Source: Actinomycetota bacterium (GTDB lineage Bacteria; Actinomycetota; Acidimicrobiia; Acidimicrobiales; Ilumatobacteraceae). From it: a DNA stretch of 64,000 bases. How positions within the stretch are numbered: the first letter of the stretch is position 1; each line of letters starts with the position of its first letter. The notes beneath the pieces were generated by a model that did no database searches, was not told the origin of the DNA, and worked only from the letters and a program-made list of their open reading frames with translations. Positions 18,106-27,286 of the stretch are shown here, piece after piece. The stretch covers positions 62,001 through 126,000 of the forward strand of contig VGAC01000004.1 of the NCBI GenBank assembly GCA_016870865.1. The letters are read 5' to 3'. A program made the translations under genes and the position numbers.

Positions 18106-19250
18106 GCAACCTCGACATGGCCGAAGCCATTCGCATGCTGGCGAACGAAAAAGGAATCTCCGTTGACACGCTCCTCCAGGTTCTCGTCGAGGCCCTCGCA
18201 ACCGCTTACAAAAAGCGCCCGGGCGCTGCTGACGAGGTGATCGTCGAGATCAATCCCGACAACCTCGACATGCGTTTCACCGCCTACGACCTCGATGACG
18301 ACGGCAACTGGGTCAACGAACGCGATGACACACCAAAGAAAGACGAACTGGGCCGTATCGCCGCCGTCACGTTCCGTCAGGTGATGAGCCAGCGCATCCG
18401 CGAAGCCGAGCGCGACCGCAAGTTCGAGGAATACGCGAACCGCGAGGGAGACATCGTCACCGGCATCATCCAGCAGATCGACAAGCGCTACACGCTGCTC
18501 GACCTCGGCAAGGTCGAGGCTCTGCTGCCCCAGGCCGAGCAGGTTCCCTACGAAAAACCAGAACCGGGCGGTCGCGTGAAGGCCTACATCGTCGAGGTAC
18601 GCAAGACCGCGAAGGGTCCCCAGATCGTGGTCAGCCGCACGCACCCCGGCCTCATCAAGCGCCTGTTCGAACTTGAAGTTCCTGAAATCGCCGACGGTGT
18701 CGTCGAAATCAAGGCCTGCTCGCGCGAGCCCGGCCACCGCACCAAGATCGCCGTCTGGTCGAATGATCACAACGTCGACCCCGTGGGTGCCTGCGTCGGT
18801 GCCCGTGGCGGACGCGTGCGGATGGTCGTCAACGAACTGCGTGGGGAGAAGATCGACATCGTTCCCTACAGCGAGGACCTCGCCGACTTCGTCGCCAAGG
18901 CTCTTTCGCCGGCCAAGGTGACCGAAGTGCGCATCAGCGCCGACGGTACGCAGGCCGACGTCATCGTTCCCGACTTCCAGTTGTCTCTTGCCATCGGCAA
19001 GGAGGGCCAGAACGCCCGCCTCGCCGCGCGTCTGACGGGCCTGCGCATCGACATCAAGAGCGAAACCCAGGCCGCCGCCGAGGCGTCGGGTGAGGTTCCG
19101 GTCTCGGCCGGCGACTCGGGCTACGCCGAGGGTCAGTGGATTGCCAATGATGCCACCGGTGAAATGGAATGGCATGCCGCCGACGGCAGCGTCATCAGCG
19201 AGAAGGAATGGGCTGGTGGTGGCGCAGCGGCACCGGAGGTGGCCGAGTAG
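18102..19250 (+). CDS. nusA: transcription termination/antitermination factor NusA
   Basis: NusA binds RNA polymerase and controls pausing, termination and antitermination. The protein has 382 residues from ATG 18102, inside an ATGA overlap with rimP and preceded by GGAGG. Domains in order are the polymerase-binding N-terminal domain (residues 1-125), an S1 domain with [21 protein letters not shown] (about 130-200), KH1 with [20 protein letters not shown], and KH2 with [18 protein letters not shown] near residue 310. The acidic C-terminal repeats of the proteobacterial protein are absent, as is usual for Actinobacteria. It probably also takes part in control of its own leader, but that is inference. 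Confidence 0.97.
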   Translation: MSNLDMAEAIRMLANEKGISVDTLLQVLVEALATAYKKRPGAADEVIVEINPDNLDMRFTAYDLDDDGNWVNERDDTPKKDELGRIAAVTFRQVMSQRIREAERDRKFEEYANREGDIVTGIIQQIDKRYTLLDLGKVEALLPQAEQVPYEKPEPGGRVKAYIVEVRKTAKGPQIVVSRTHPGLIKRLFELEVPEIADGVVEIKACSREPGHRTKIAVWSNDHNVDPVGACVGARGGRVRMVVNELRGEKIDIVPYSEDLADFVAKALSPAKVTEVRISADGTQADVIVPDFQLSLAIGKEGQNARLAARLTGLRIDIKSETQAAAEASGEVPVSAGDSGYAEGQWIANDATGEMEWHAADGSVISEKEWAGGGAAAPEVAE

Positions 19251-19433
19251 TGGTGGGTTGCGGTCATCTTCGGGCACGCCCGCGCACGGGCCCTCGACGT
19301 TGCTTCGGCGTACGCGGTCATGCTCCGAACTCGCCTGCATCGACGCGGCGGCGCGTGGCAATCCCCGTCGCCGGATGTGCGCACCCGTCCCGTAGCGATC
19401 TCCTCAAACCGGTTTTGAAAGGCTGAAGTCAAG
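19251..19433 (+). other. 183-base gap between nusA and infB, no ylxR visible
   Basis: In many bacteria this place holds ylxR (DUF448). I read all three plus frames and found no C-V-G-C-R or G-R-G-A-Y motif. The longest plus frame is open but unlike any family I know. Near the 3' end GAAAGG (19417-19422) may be the infB ribosome binding site. A decayed ylxR cannot be ruled out. Confidence 0.4.
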
Positions 19434-22352
19434 TTGCCAAAGAACATGCGTGTCCACGAGCTCGCCAAAGAGCTCGGCCTCACCAACAAAGAGGCCGTCG
19501 ACCTCTGCCTCGTCATGGGCATCGACGTGAAGGGCCATTCGTCGTCGATCATCGAGGCGCAGGCCGACCGTGTGCGACGTCGCGCGGAACGCGACGGTCT
19601 TGTCCGCGACGAACAGCCCCAAGAGCCGAAGCCCGAGAAGAAGGCGGCGGCGAAGAAAGCACCCGCCAACAAGACCGCCAAGGAGGCACACGACGCCGAC
19701 AAGCCCGTGAAGAAGGCGGCGGCGAAGAAAGCGCCTGCGAAGAAGACCGCCGCAAAGCCAAAACCGACCGCCACGGCCGCCGGCGTCGCTGAAGTGCCCG
19801 TGGTCAAGGTCGCTCCCGTCGTTGTTCCCGAACCTGGTGTCCAAACCCCCATCGTCGAACCGGCAGTCGCCGCGACCGAGACACCGGCACCCAGTCCGGC
19901 ACCCCCGGAGGCCACGGGCGACCAGGGTCGCAGCGGTTTCATCTCCAGTGGTCGTCCGACTCCCACGCCCCCAGCCCGTCCCGCAGGCATGCCACCCACC
20001 GCCGCGCCGCGTTCGCCGGCTCCTCCGGCGCGTCCGCTCGCACCCGGAGCAACGCCTCCGCCTCGGCCCGCGGGCCCCGTCTCGGCCTCGGGCCGTCCGA
20101 TTCCGCCGCCGCCCTCGGCACGCCCCTTGTCGGCTTCGGGTCGTCCGATTCCCCCGCCCCCCAGTGGCGCGCGTCCCGGCGCCCCCGGCGCACGCACGGG
20201 CGGACCCGGTGCACGTCCCGGGGGTCCGCGCACGGGTGGCCCCGGTCGTCCTGGTGGGCCGGGGGGTCCGCGCACGGGTGGTCCGGGGGGTCCGCGCACG
20301 GGTGGTCCGGGCGGTCCGCGCACGGGTGGTCCGGGCGGTCCGCGCACGGGTGGTCCGGGCGGTCCGCGCACGGGTGGTCCACGTCCGGGTGGTTTCGGTG
20401 GCCCGCGTCCCGGCGCGCCAGGCGGTCCCGGCGCGGGCGGTCCTGGTGGCAACCGACCCAGCGGCCAGCGTCGCGCGCCGCGCAAGAAGTCGCGTGCACG
20501 TCGTCGTCGCGACATGGAAGAGCTGCAACCACAGTTGATGACCTCCTACACCGCGAGCGACGCTGCGGTACCCGAGGGCACCGTCATCATCGAACGCGGT
20601 GTGTCGGCCCAGGAGTTTGCTCCGAAGTTGAACCGCACCGCGGCCGACGTGGTGCGTTTCCTCCTCCAGCAGGGCGAAATGGTGACCGCCACGATGACCC
20701 TCACCGACGACCAAATGGAGGTCTTCGCGCTCGAAGTCGGCGCCGAGGTTCTTCTCGTCGACCCTGGCCAGCAGCAGGAGATGGAACTGCAGGCACTCTT
20801 CGACGACTCCGACGACGACGACCCGGATGCACAAGAAGTGCGCCCACCCGTCATCACCGTCATGGGCCACGTCGACCACGGCAAGACGACGCTGCTCGAC
20901 AAAATTCGCTCGGCAAACGTCGTTGCCGGTGAAGCGGGTGGCATTACTCAACACATCGGTGCGTACCAGGTCACCAAGGACAACAAGAAGATCACCTTCA
21001 TCGACACCCCTGGTCACGCCGCATTCACCAAGATGCGTGCACGCGGTGCCCAGGTCACCGACGTTGTGGTTCTCGTGGTCGCGGCCGACGACGGCGTCAT
21101 GCCCCAGACGATCGAAGCAATCAACCATGCCCGCGCGGCCGACGTTCCGATCGTCGTTGCGGTCAACAAGATCGACAAGGAAAATGCCGACCCGCAGCGC
21201 GTGCTCACACAGCTCGCCGAGTACGAACTCGTACCCGAAGCGTGGGGTGGTGACACCATCGTCGTGGAGATGTCGGCACAGCAGAACCTCGGCGTCGACG
21301 ACCTCCTCGAACAGGTGAACGTGGTCGCAGAACTCGAAGACCTCACGGCCAATCCCCAGGGACGCGCCAAAGGCGTCGTGCTCGAGGCCAATCTCGATGT
21401 TGGCCGGGGCCCCGTTGCCACGGTGCTCGTCGACAAAGGCACCCTCAAGGTCGGCGACCCGATCGTTGCCGGTGCGGCGTGGGGTCGCGTCCGCGCACTC
21501 ATCAACGATCGCGGTGAACAGGTCAGGGAAGCCGAACCTTCCACGCCGGTGCAGGTGCTGGGTCTGTCCAGCGTGCCTGCGGCGGGTGACGAATTCCGCG
21601 GTGCGCCCGATGAAAAGACCGCACGCACGGTTGGAGAGGCCCGTGAGCAGCGTTACCGCGTGCTCAACCAGCGTGGTGACGCGCGCGTTCAGCGCGGTGT
21701 TCGCCTCGAAGACATCTTCAGCCAAATTCAGGCCGGTGAACTCGCGACGCTCAACCTCATCATCAAGGCCGACGTGCACGGCTCGCTCGAAGCGGTCACC
21801 GAGAGTCTGCGCAAGCTCGAGCGGCCCGAGGTGAAGCCTGCGTTCGTGCACCGTGGGGTCGGTGCGATCACCGAAAACGACATCACGCTGGCCGCTGCAA
21901 CCAATGCAACACTCATCGGCTTCAACGTGCGTCCCGATCGCAAGGCCCGGGATGTCGCCGAGGCCGAAAAGGTCGAGATCCGCACTTACGAAATCATCTA
22001 CAAGCTGCTGGAAGACATCGAGCACGCGATGGTCGGCATGCTCGCCCCCGAGTTCGAGGAAGTGGTCACCGGCGAAGCCGAGGTCCGCGAGATCTTCCGT
22101 GTGCCCAAGGTCGGCGCCATCGCGGGTTGCTACGTGCGCAGCGGCGTCGTCACCCGCGGCACCAAGGTGCGCTTCTTGCGCGACGGTGTCGTCATCTGGA
22201 AGGGTTCGATCAGTTCACTGCGTCGGTTCAAGGACGATGCTCGCGAAGTCCGTGAGGGTTTCGAGTGCGGTATAGGTCTCTCCGACTTCCAAGATCTCAA
22301 GTCCGGTGACCTGATCGAAACATTCGAGGAAAAGGAAGTAGCACGTGGCTGA
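19434..22352 (+). CDS. infB: translation initiation factor IF-2
   Basis: IF-2 brings initiator fMet-tRNA to the ribosome and promotes subunit joining with GTP. The protein has 972 residues from TTG 19434, which gives the usual N terminus ([20 protein letters not shown]); ATG 19446 is the alternative. Residues 60-110 hold lysine/alanine repeats, and residues 150-350 a proline-, glycine- and arginine-rich linker with an eight-residue tandem repeat. The G domain starts near residue 480: [20 protein letters not shown], then IDTPGHAAF and VAVNKIDKE. Domains II to IV follow, ending with the C2 fMet-tRNA-binding region. The 3' end overlaps the next gene by eight bases. Confidence 0.97.
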   Translation: MPKNMRVHELAKELGLTNKEAVDLCLVMGIDVKGHSSSIIEAQADRVRRRAERDGLVRDEQPQEPKPEKKAAAKKAPANKTAKEAHDADKPVKKAAAKKAPAKKTAAKPKPTATAAGVAEVPVVKVAPVVVPEPGVQTPIVEPAVAATETPAPSPAPPEATGDQGRSGFISSGRPTPTPPARPAGMPPTAAPRSPAPPARPLAPGATPPPRPAGPVSASGRPIPPPPSARPLSASGRPIPPPPSGARPGAPGARTGGPGARPGGPRTGGPGRPGGPGGPRTGGPGGPRTGGPGGPRTGGPGGPRTGGPGGPRTGGPRPGGFGGPRPGAPGGPGAGGPGGNRPSGQRRAPRKKSRARRRRDMEELQPQLMTSYTASDAAVPEGTVIIERGVSAQEFAPKLNRTAADVVRFLLQQGEMVTATMTLTDDQMEVFALEVGAEVLLVDPGQQQEMELQALFDDSDDDDPDAQEVRPPVITVMGHVDHGKTTLLDKIRSANVVAGEAGGITQHIGAYQVTKDNKKITFIDTPGHAAFTKMRARGAQVTDVVVLVVAADDGVMPQTIEAINHARAADVPIVVAVNKIDKENADPQRVLTQLAEYELVPEAWGGDTIVVEMSAQQNLGVDDLLEQVNVVAELEDLTANPQGRAKGVVLEANLDVGRGPVATVLVDKGTLKVGDPIVAGAAWGRVRALINDRGEQVREAEPSTPVQVLGLSSVPAAGDEFRGAPDEKTARTVGEAREQRYRVLNQRGDARVQRGVRLEDIFSQIQAGELATLNLIIKADVHGSLEAVTESLRKLERPEVKPAFVHRGVGAITENDITLAAATNATLIGFNVRPDRKARDVAEAEKVEIRTYEIIYKLLEDIEHAMVGMLAPEFEEVVTGEAEVREIFRVPKVGAIAGCYVRSGVVTRGTKVRFLRDGVVIWKGSISSLRRFKDDAREVREGFECGIGLSDFQDLKSGDLIETFEEKEVARG
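20265..20384 (+). repeat. five tandem 24-bp repeats inside infB
   Basis: Copies of a 24-base unit beginning GGTCCGCGCACGGGTGGTCC start at 20265, 20289, 20313, 20337 and 20361. The first four are nearly identical and the last is diverged at its end. Each encodes eight residues, GPRTGGPG, in the disordered linker of IF-2. The near-identity suggests recent slippage-type expansion, so copy number may vary between strains. Confidence 0.92.
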
Positions 22353-22983
22353 TCTCGAGTTCTTCTTCGACCCGGTGTGCCCCTGGGCGTGGATCACATC
22401 GCGCTGGGTGGACGAGGTCAGCGAACAGCGCAACTACGACGTCACCTGGCGTTTCATTTCACTGCGGATGATCAACGAGGAGATCGGCTACGGTCCCAAC
22501 AGCGAACCCTGGCGCGAGGCACATGCGGCCGGGAGTCGTGTCCTGCGTGCGGCGGCCTATGCGCGCGAGAAGGTGGGCAACGAGGCCGTCGCCGGTCTCT
22601 ACACCGCCGTGGGAACCGCTCTCCACAAGAATGGTCAACGGGAGGGGTTCGTGGAGAACACGACGTACTTCCTCGTCGACGTGCTGTCCCGTGCGGGCCT
22701 CGACCCCGATTGGGCGAACGGCGCCGACAACGAAGATTTCGATGCGATCCTGCGCGAGGAAACGGACCTCGCCTTCTCGCGCACGGGCAAGGGCGTCGGC
22801 ACGCCGATTCTCACTTTCAAGCCCGGCCAGTCCAACGAGGGCAGTTTCTTCGGCCCCGTCATCTCGCGGGCACCGCGCGGTGCCGAGGCCCTGCGGTTGT
22901 GGGACGCGGTGGAGACACTGGCCACCACGTCGGGCCTGGCCGAGGTGAAGCGCTCGTTGCGCTCTGCACCGAATTTCGACTGA
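22345..22983 (+). CDS. DsbA-family thioredoxin-fold protein (Rv2466c-like)
   Basis: A thioredoxin-fold protein of 212 residues related to the mycothiol-dependent reductases of Actinobacteria (Rv2466c type), which use a Cys-Pro-x-Cys active site. Here the site reads FDPVCPWAW (Cys at about residue 12), so the resolving cysteine is replaced by alanine; a monothiol mechanism with mycothiol is possible. A helical insertion (residues 60-150) and the C-terminal thioredoxin part with GVGTPILTF (the cis-proline region) are visible. The GTG start overlaps the infB stop by eight bases, so translation is probably coupled. The place is often taken by rbfA, which is absent. Activity is inferred from the family. 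Confidence 0.8.
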   Translation: MADLEFFFDPVCPWAWITSRWVDEVSEQRNYDVTWRFISLRMINEEIGYGPNSEPWREAHAAGSRVLRAAAYAREKVGNEAVAGLYTAVGTALHKNGQREGFVENTTYFLVDVLSRAGLDPDWANGADNEDFDAILREETDLAFSRTGKGVGTPILTFKPGQSNEGSFFGPVISRAPRGAEALRLWDAVETLATTSGLAEVKRSLRSAPNFD

Positions 22984-23027
22984 GCCGCAGCCTCGCCCGA
23001 CGGGCGTAGTGTCGTGGCGAGGGGGCC

Positions 23028-24488
23028 ATGGCAGCCAGAGTCGACAACGAGTTCACCAGCCTTCTTCCCGAGGGCGACGTTCATCCCTATCGCACGGGTG
23101 CCTGGCGTCCCCAGACCAAGGAATGGACGGCAACGGCAATGGCCGTCGAAGGCAGGATCCCCGACGACTTCGCCGGCACGTATCTGCGCAACACCGAGAA
23201 TCCGCTCGTGCCCGGTGTGGGGCGGTACCACCCCTTCGATGGCGACGGAATGATCCACTCGATCACTTTCGGCAACGGCGAGGCGACCTATCGCAACCGG
23301 TTCGTACGCACGAAAGGTCTTGCTGCCGAGTTGGCAAACGGAGGCCCCCTGTGGGCGGGTCTTGCCGAATCCCCGAAGAAGGCGGTGCGTGGTGACGGTT
23401 GGGGGGCGCGCACGCGGATGAAGGATGCATCGTCGACCGATGTCGTGGTGCACCGCGGAATCGCGCTGTCGAGCTTCTACCAGTGCGGCGACTTGTACAG
23501 GCTCGACCCGCGCACTCTCGACGACATGGGAACCGAATCCTGGAGAGGTGCCTTTCCCGCCGAGGGTGTGTCGGCGCACACCAAAGTGGACGAAGCAACG
23601 GGTGAATTGTTGTTCTTCAATTACTCGACGGCCGCGCCCTACATGCACTTCGGAGTGGTGTCGGGGCAGGGTGAGCTCGTTCACTACGTCGACGTTCCGT
23701 TGCCGGGCCCGCGCCTCCCACACGACATGTGCTTCACCGAGAACTTTGCGATCCTGAACGACTGCCCACTCTTTTGGGACGAAGACCTGTTGAAAAAGGA
23801 CGTGTACGCGAACCGCTTCCACCGCGACATGCCGATGCGCCTCGGGGTGATTCCGCGCAGGGGTTCGTCATCCGACATCAAGTGGTTCGACTGTGACGCA
23901 ACGTACGTGCTGCATTGGATCAACGCCTACGAAGACGGTGACGAGGTGGTGGTCGACGGTTACTTCCAGTACGACCCCTCGCCGACGTTGCCGCCCGAGG
24001 CGACAATCGACGAGCGACTCTTCCGCTACCTCGATCTCTATGCGATGCAGTCCCGGCCGTATCGCTGGAGGCTGAACATGCGCACCGGCACGGTGAAGGA
24101 GGGCCCGCTCAGCGACACCATCACCGAGTTCGGTGTCATCAACGGTGCCGTGAGTGGCCGTCGCCACGAGACCACCTATTGCATCATCCCGACGGAGGGG
24201 TGGTTCATGTTCGAGGGCCTGATCCGCCACGACATTTCAACCGGCCACGAAACCCGGTTCCATCTTCCCGAAGGCGAATACTGCAGCGAGGCGGTCTTTG
24301 CCCCGCGCATCGGCGCAACCGCCGAGGACGACGGCTACGTGATCACATTCACCATCGACGTCCAAAACGACCGCAGTGACTGCGCGATTTTCGATGCACG
24401 CGACATCGCTGCCGGCCCGCTGGCGCGGGTACGCCTGCCGGAACGCATTTGCAGCGGGACGCACGCCTGTTGGACGAACCTCGTCTGA
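23028..24488 (+). CDS. carotenoid oxygenase family protein
   Basis: Non-haem iron dioxygenase of the carotenoid cleavage/lignostilbene dioxygenase family, which splits a double bond in a carotenoid or stilbene. The protein has 486 residues. Four histidines expected to hold iron are visible in order: GVSAHTKVD, LPHDMCFTENF, VLHWINAYE and GTHACWTNLV. Other family motifs are GTYLRNTENP and HPFDGDGMIHSI near the N terminus. The start ATG follows a GAGGGGG stretch, with a possible -10 TAGTGT at 23008-23013. It has no carotenoid synthesis genes nearby. It converges on the LLM oxidoreductase with one base between stops. The substrate (apocarotenoid, stilbene) cannot be told. Confidence 0.9.
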   Translation: MAARVDNEFTSLLPEGDVHPYRTGAWRPQTKEWTATAMAVEGRIPDDFAGTYLRNTENPLVPGVGRYHPFDGDGMIHSITFGNGEATYRNRFVRTKGLAAELANGGPLWAGLAESPKKAVRGDGWGARTRMKDASSTDVVVHRGIALSSFYQCGDLYRLDPRTLDDMGTESWRGAFPAEGVSAHTKVDEATGELLFFNYSTAAPYMHFGVVSGQGELVHYVDVPLPGPRLPHDMCFTENFAILNDCPLFWDEDLLKKDVYANRFHRDMPMRLGVIPRRGSSSDIKWFDCDATYVLHWINAYEDGDEVVVDGYFQYDPSPTLPPEATIDERLFRYLDLYAMQSRPYRWRLNMRTGTVKEGPLSDTITEFGVINGAVSGRRHETTYCIIPTEGWFMFEGLIRHDISTGHETRFHLPEGEYCSEAVFAPRIGATAEDDGYVITFTIDVQNDRSDCAIFDARDIAAGPLARVRLPERICSGTHACWTNLV

Positions 24489-24489
24489 A

Positions 24490-25506
24490 CTAGTTCTGCA
24501 GTTCGGAAATCATGCGGCGCCAGCGCTCGGGGTCGCTCTTGTACGGCGCGTAGAAGCTGATCCGCTGAACAACGTCGTCATAGCGACGCTTGAGTTCCGG
24601 CGCGACCTGTTCGGGGGAGCCCACGACGGCGAACGTGTTGAGGATTTCGTCGTTGATGAGGTTGCCCATCTCGACCCACTGGCCCTGCTTGGAGAGCGAG
24701 TTGAGTTCTTCCTGTAGGCCGCCCCAGCCGTGGATGTCGAGCACACCCTTGTACGCAGGGGTCGAGCCGTAGAAGGCGATCTGTTGGCGCGTGCCCGCCG
24801 CGGCCTGGGTCATTTCGGCTTCGTTGTTTCCGGTCACGACGAACGAAGGCCCGACGATTTCGAATCCCTCCATTGTCTTGCCGGCCTTTGCGCGGCCGCG
24901 CGCGAGCGCGGGGAGAGTGACCTCGCGCAGGTACTTCTCGGTGGTGAACCCGTGGCAGAGAAACCCGTCGCACACTTCGCCCGCGACTTCGGTCATCAAT
25001 TCACCGACGCCCGCGAGGAAGATCTTCGGCGTGCCGAAACCGGCGAGGTCGGCGCGGTCGGGTGTGAAGAACGGCGTCATCAGCGTGTGGGTGTAGAAGT
25101 CGCCGCGGAAGTTCAGCGGTGTGCCGTTCTCCCAGGTGTCCCAGATCGCGCGGATGGCCATGATCATCTCGCGCATGCGAGCGGCGGGGTGGCTCCACTC
25201 CATGCTGAAGCGCTTGGTGATGTGGGGCTTGATCTGGCTGCCGAGGCCGAGAATGAAGCGACCCTTCGAATACGCCTGGAGGTCCCATCCGATGTTGGCG
25301 AGCGTCATCGGGTTGCGTGCGAACGCAACGGCGATCGAGGTGCCGAGCTCCATGCGCCGGGTGTGCTCGGCGGCCAGCAGCAGTGGGAAGAACGGATCGT
25401 GGTTCGTCTCCGCCGTCCATGCGCCGCTGTAGCCCGCGGCCTCGGCTTCCTTGGCCGACTCCGCCGACTTCGCCAGATCGAGTGCTACGCCACCGTCAAC
25501 CTTCAT
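24490..25506 (-). CDS. LLM-class F420-dependent oxidoreductase
   Basis: Luciferase-like monooxygenase fold, 338 residues. Most actinobacterial members of this subgroup use coenzyme F420. Visible are the N-terminal beta-barrel start (GGVALDLAKSAESAKEAEAAGYSGAWTAETNHDPF), the conserved TSIAVAFARNPMTLANIGWDLQAYS with GRFILGLGSQ, and IFLAGVGELMTEVAGEVCDGFL. It resembles the large group annotated as TIGR03617-type, with no known substrate. The start has AAGGA seven bases upstream. It is last in a minus-strand run after the SDR, PAC2 and phosphotransferase genes. Use of F420 rather than FMN is inference. Confidence 0.88.
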   Translation of the reverse strand: MKVDGGVALDLAKSAESAKEAEAAGYSGAWTAETNHDPFFPLLLAAEHTRRMELGTSIAVAFARNPMTLANIGWDLQAYSKGRFILGLGSQIKPHITKRFSMEWSHPAARMREMIMAIRAIWDTWENGTPLNFRGDFYTHTLMTPFFTPDRADLAGFGTPKIFLAGVGELMTEVAGEVCDGFLCHGFTTEKYLREVTLPALARGRAKAGKTMEGFEIVGPSFVVTGNNEAEMTQAAAGTRQQIAFYGSTPAYKGVLDIHGWGGLQEELNSLSKQGQWVEMGNLINDEILNTFAVVGSPEQVAPELKRRYDDVVQRISFYAPYKSDPERWRRMISELQN

Positions 25507-25566
25507 GACCCATCCTTGTTGTGCAGAAATTCGTTACGACTCGCCAGATGTTAGAGCGACTTCGTT

Positions 25567-26373
25567 CTAGATCAGCAACCAGCCTCCATCGACGGGCAGG
25601 GTCACGCCCGTGACGTACGACGAGGCTTCGCTGGCGAGGAAAAGTACGGCGTTGCCGATGTCGTTGGGTGTCCCGCGCCGACCGAGTGGAATGTTCGAGG
25701 AACGGATCTTGGTGATGGGGTTCATGAGGCCCGTGGGCTCGGTTTCAGAGGGCCACAGGGGCGGCAGTTCACCGGCCTGCATCTTGCGCAGTGTTTCCAC
25801 CATGACGGCGCCCGGCGCGATGTTGTTCACGCGGATGTGGTGTGGCGCCAGGTCGACGGCGAGTGAACGCGTGAACGCGATGACGGCGGCCTTTGCCGTG
25901 TCGTATCCGGTACCCATGCAGGGGAGCAGTCCGTCGACCGACGAGATGTTGATGATCGCCCCACCCCGCCCCGCATCCACCATGCGCCGCGCCGCGGCGC
26001 GGCTGGCGTTGTAACAAGTGGTGATGTTGTTGTCCATCGCCCGCCGCCAACCCGCAGGTGACTGCTTGAGGATCGGCCCGACGTCGAAGTAGCTGCCGGC
26101 GTTGTTCACGAGAACGTCGACGGCGGGGCCGGCGGAGATGAGCGCGTTGGTCTGCGATTCATCGGTGAGGTCGGCAACCACCGCTGTTCCACCGATTCCC
26201 CTGGCGATGTCGGTGAGGCCGTTGTCGCGGATGTCAGACACGACGACGGTGGCGCCCGCCGCGGCGAGCGTGCGCGCGATGCCCTCACCGATGCTCCCCG
26301 TGCTCACACCCGTTACCACGGCATGCCTGCCGTCGAGGCTCCAGAGTTTTTCGATATCTGCGCGGTTCGGCAC
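25567..26373 (-). CDS. short-chain dehydrogenase/reductase
   Basis: NAD(P)-dependent oxidoreductase of the SDR family, 268 residues from GTG 26373, which has GAGGGG a few bases upstream. Motifs are VVTGVSTGSIGEGIARTL (modified TGxxxGxG cofactor loop), ADLTDE, VLVNNAGSYFDV (NNAG) and ISSVDG with the catalytic serine. Then comes GTGYDTAKAAVIAFTRSLAVDL (Tyr-x-x-x-Lys), followed by INVNN-like VNNIAPG and GVTLPVDGGW. The cofactor loop reads GVSTGSIG, one residue longer than the usual TGxxxGIG, which may alter cofactor choice. It lies between PAC2 and the LLM gene and is probably co-transcribed with them. The substrate is unknown. Confidence 0.9.
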   Translation of the reverse strand: MPNRADIEKLWSLDGRHAVVTGVSTGSIGEGIARTLAAAGATVVVSDIRDNGLTDIARGIGGTAVVADLTDESQTNALISAGPAVDVLVNNAGSYFDVGPILKQSPAGWRRAMDNNITTCYNASRAAARRMVDAGRGGAIINISSVDGLLPCMGTGYDTAKAAVIAFTRSLAVDLAPHHIRVNNIAPGAVMVETLRKMQAGELPPLWPSETEPTGLMNPITKIRSSNIPLGRRGTPNDIGNAVLFLASEASSYVTGVTLPVDGGWLLI

Positions 26374-26398
26374 GTCTACCCCTCGTTCTGAACACAAA

Positions 26399-27286
26399 TT
26401 ACTTGTTGTCGCGACCCATCTCTTCGCGCAGGAACCGCTCGATCTCGGCTGCGATTGCATCGCCGCTCGCGGGTGTCTGGCCGCGTGGATCGACTTGTCC
26501 CGACTTCACCGCCTCATCGAACATGCGCTCGAGTTGGAGCACCATCTCGAGGTGTTCGGGGTTCGCCGACACCAACTGGTCGATGCGTTCGCGTTGCTGC
26601 TGTGCGTCGGCGACGAGTTCGCTGACGTCGACGACGAGGCCTGCCACCATCTGCACCGCCGACACGAGGGCCGCTGCGGCCGCGGGGTAGGAGAGCGCCG
26701 CGACGTAATGCGGGACCTGGGCCCAGAGGCTCAGCGCCGCGATGCCGTGTTCGGTGAGGCCGTGTTCCAACACCGCCGACATCCCCGCGGGAACGTCGAC
26801 TGAATTCTTGAGAAAGGGAACTTCGGCCAGCACGTGGGGCGAGGGTGAATGGCACGACAACTGTGGTGGCCGGGTGTGGGGAGTGGCGAACGGGTAGGCG
26901 CCGATGGCGAAGGCGCGCTCGACGCCATGGTCCGTGCAGTAGTTGCAGACCGTTTCGACGAACAGTTCCCAGGCGGTGTCGGGCTCGGGGCCGCAGAGAA
27001 TGAGGATGTCGCGGCCGTTTGTGTCGGCACCGTGGTGGATTTCAGGTACCGACCAGCGCAGACGGGTGTTGAGTCCTTCGCGCAGTTCCATGATCGGCCG
27101 CCGTGCGCGGTAGTCGATGAAGGTGTCGGTATCGAACGTCGCTACGAGTTGGGCGTTCGACGCCTCCTTGAGCGTCTCGATCGCAGCGTTGGCCGCCCCC
27201 GATGCGTCGATCCATCCTGACAACATCGTGATGAGTATCGGCTTGTCGAGCAGCGGGCGCTCGCCGACGTCGTGGAGGGCCGGCAT
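26399..27286 (-). CDS. PAC2 family protein
   Basis: Protein of 295 residues in the PAC2 (proteasome assembly chaperone 2-like) family, common in Actinobacteria and not well understood. The N-terminal block PILITMLSGWIDASGAANAAIETL is the family signature, followed by DTDTFIDYRARRP and IHHGADTNGRDILILCGPEPDTAW, then GAYPFATPHTRP. The C-terminal 80 residues are helical and charged. Actinobacteria with a proteasome often carry these proteins near it, but no proteasome genes are in this window. Its ATG overlaps the stop of the upstream phosphotransferase gene by one base (TGATG), so the two are probably translationally coupled. Confidence 0.88.
   Translation of the reverse strand: MPALHDVGERPLLDKPILITMLSGWIDASGAANAAIETLKEASNAQLVATFDTDTFIDYRARRPIMELREGLNTRLRWSVPEIHHGADTNGRDILILCGPEPDTAWELFVETVCNYCTDHGVERAFAIGAYPFATPHTRPPQLSCHSPSPHVLAEVPFLKNSVDVPAGMSAVLEHGLTEHGIAALSLWAQVPHYVAALSYPAAAAALVSAVQMVAGLVVDVSELVADAQQQRERIDQLVSANPEHLEMVLQLERMFDEAVKSGQVDPRGQTPASGDAIAAEIERFLREEMGRDNK

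Noticed and set aside
20265-20384. The 24-bp repeats could be taken for a CRISPR-like array.
   Set aside because: There are no spacers; the repeats are contiguous and in frame inside infB.
19404-22025. A very long open frame on the minus strand across infB (873 residues).
   Set aside because: It is the antisense shadow of a GC-rich gene; the plus strand clearly encodes IF-2 with GTPase motifs.
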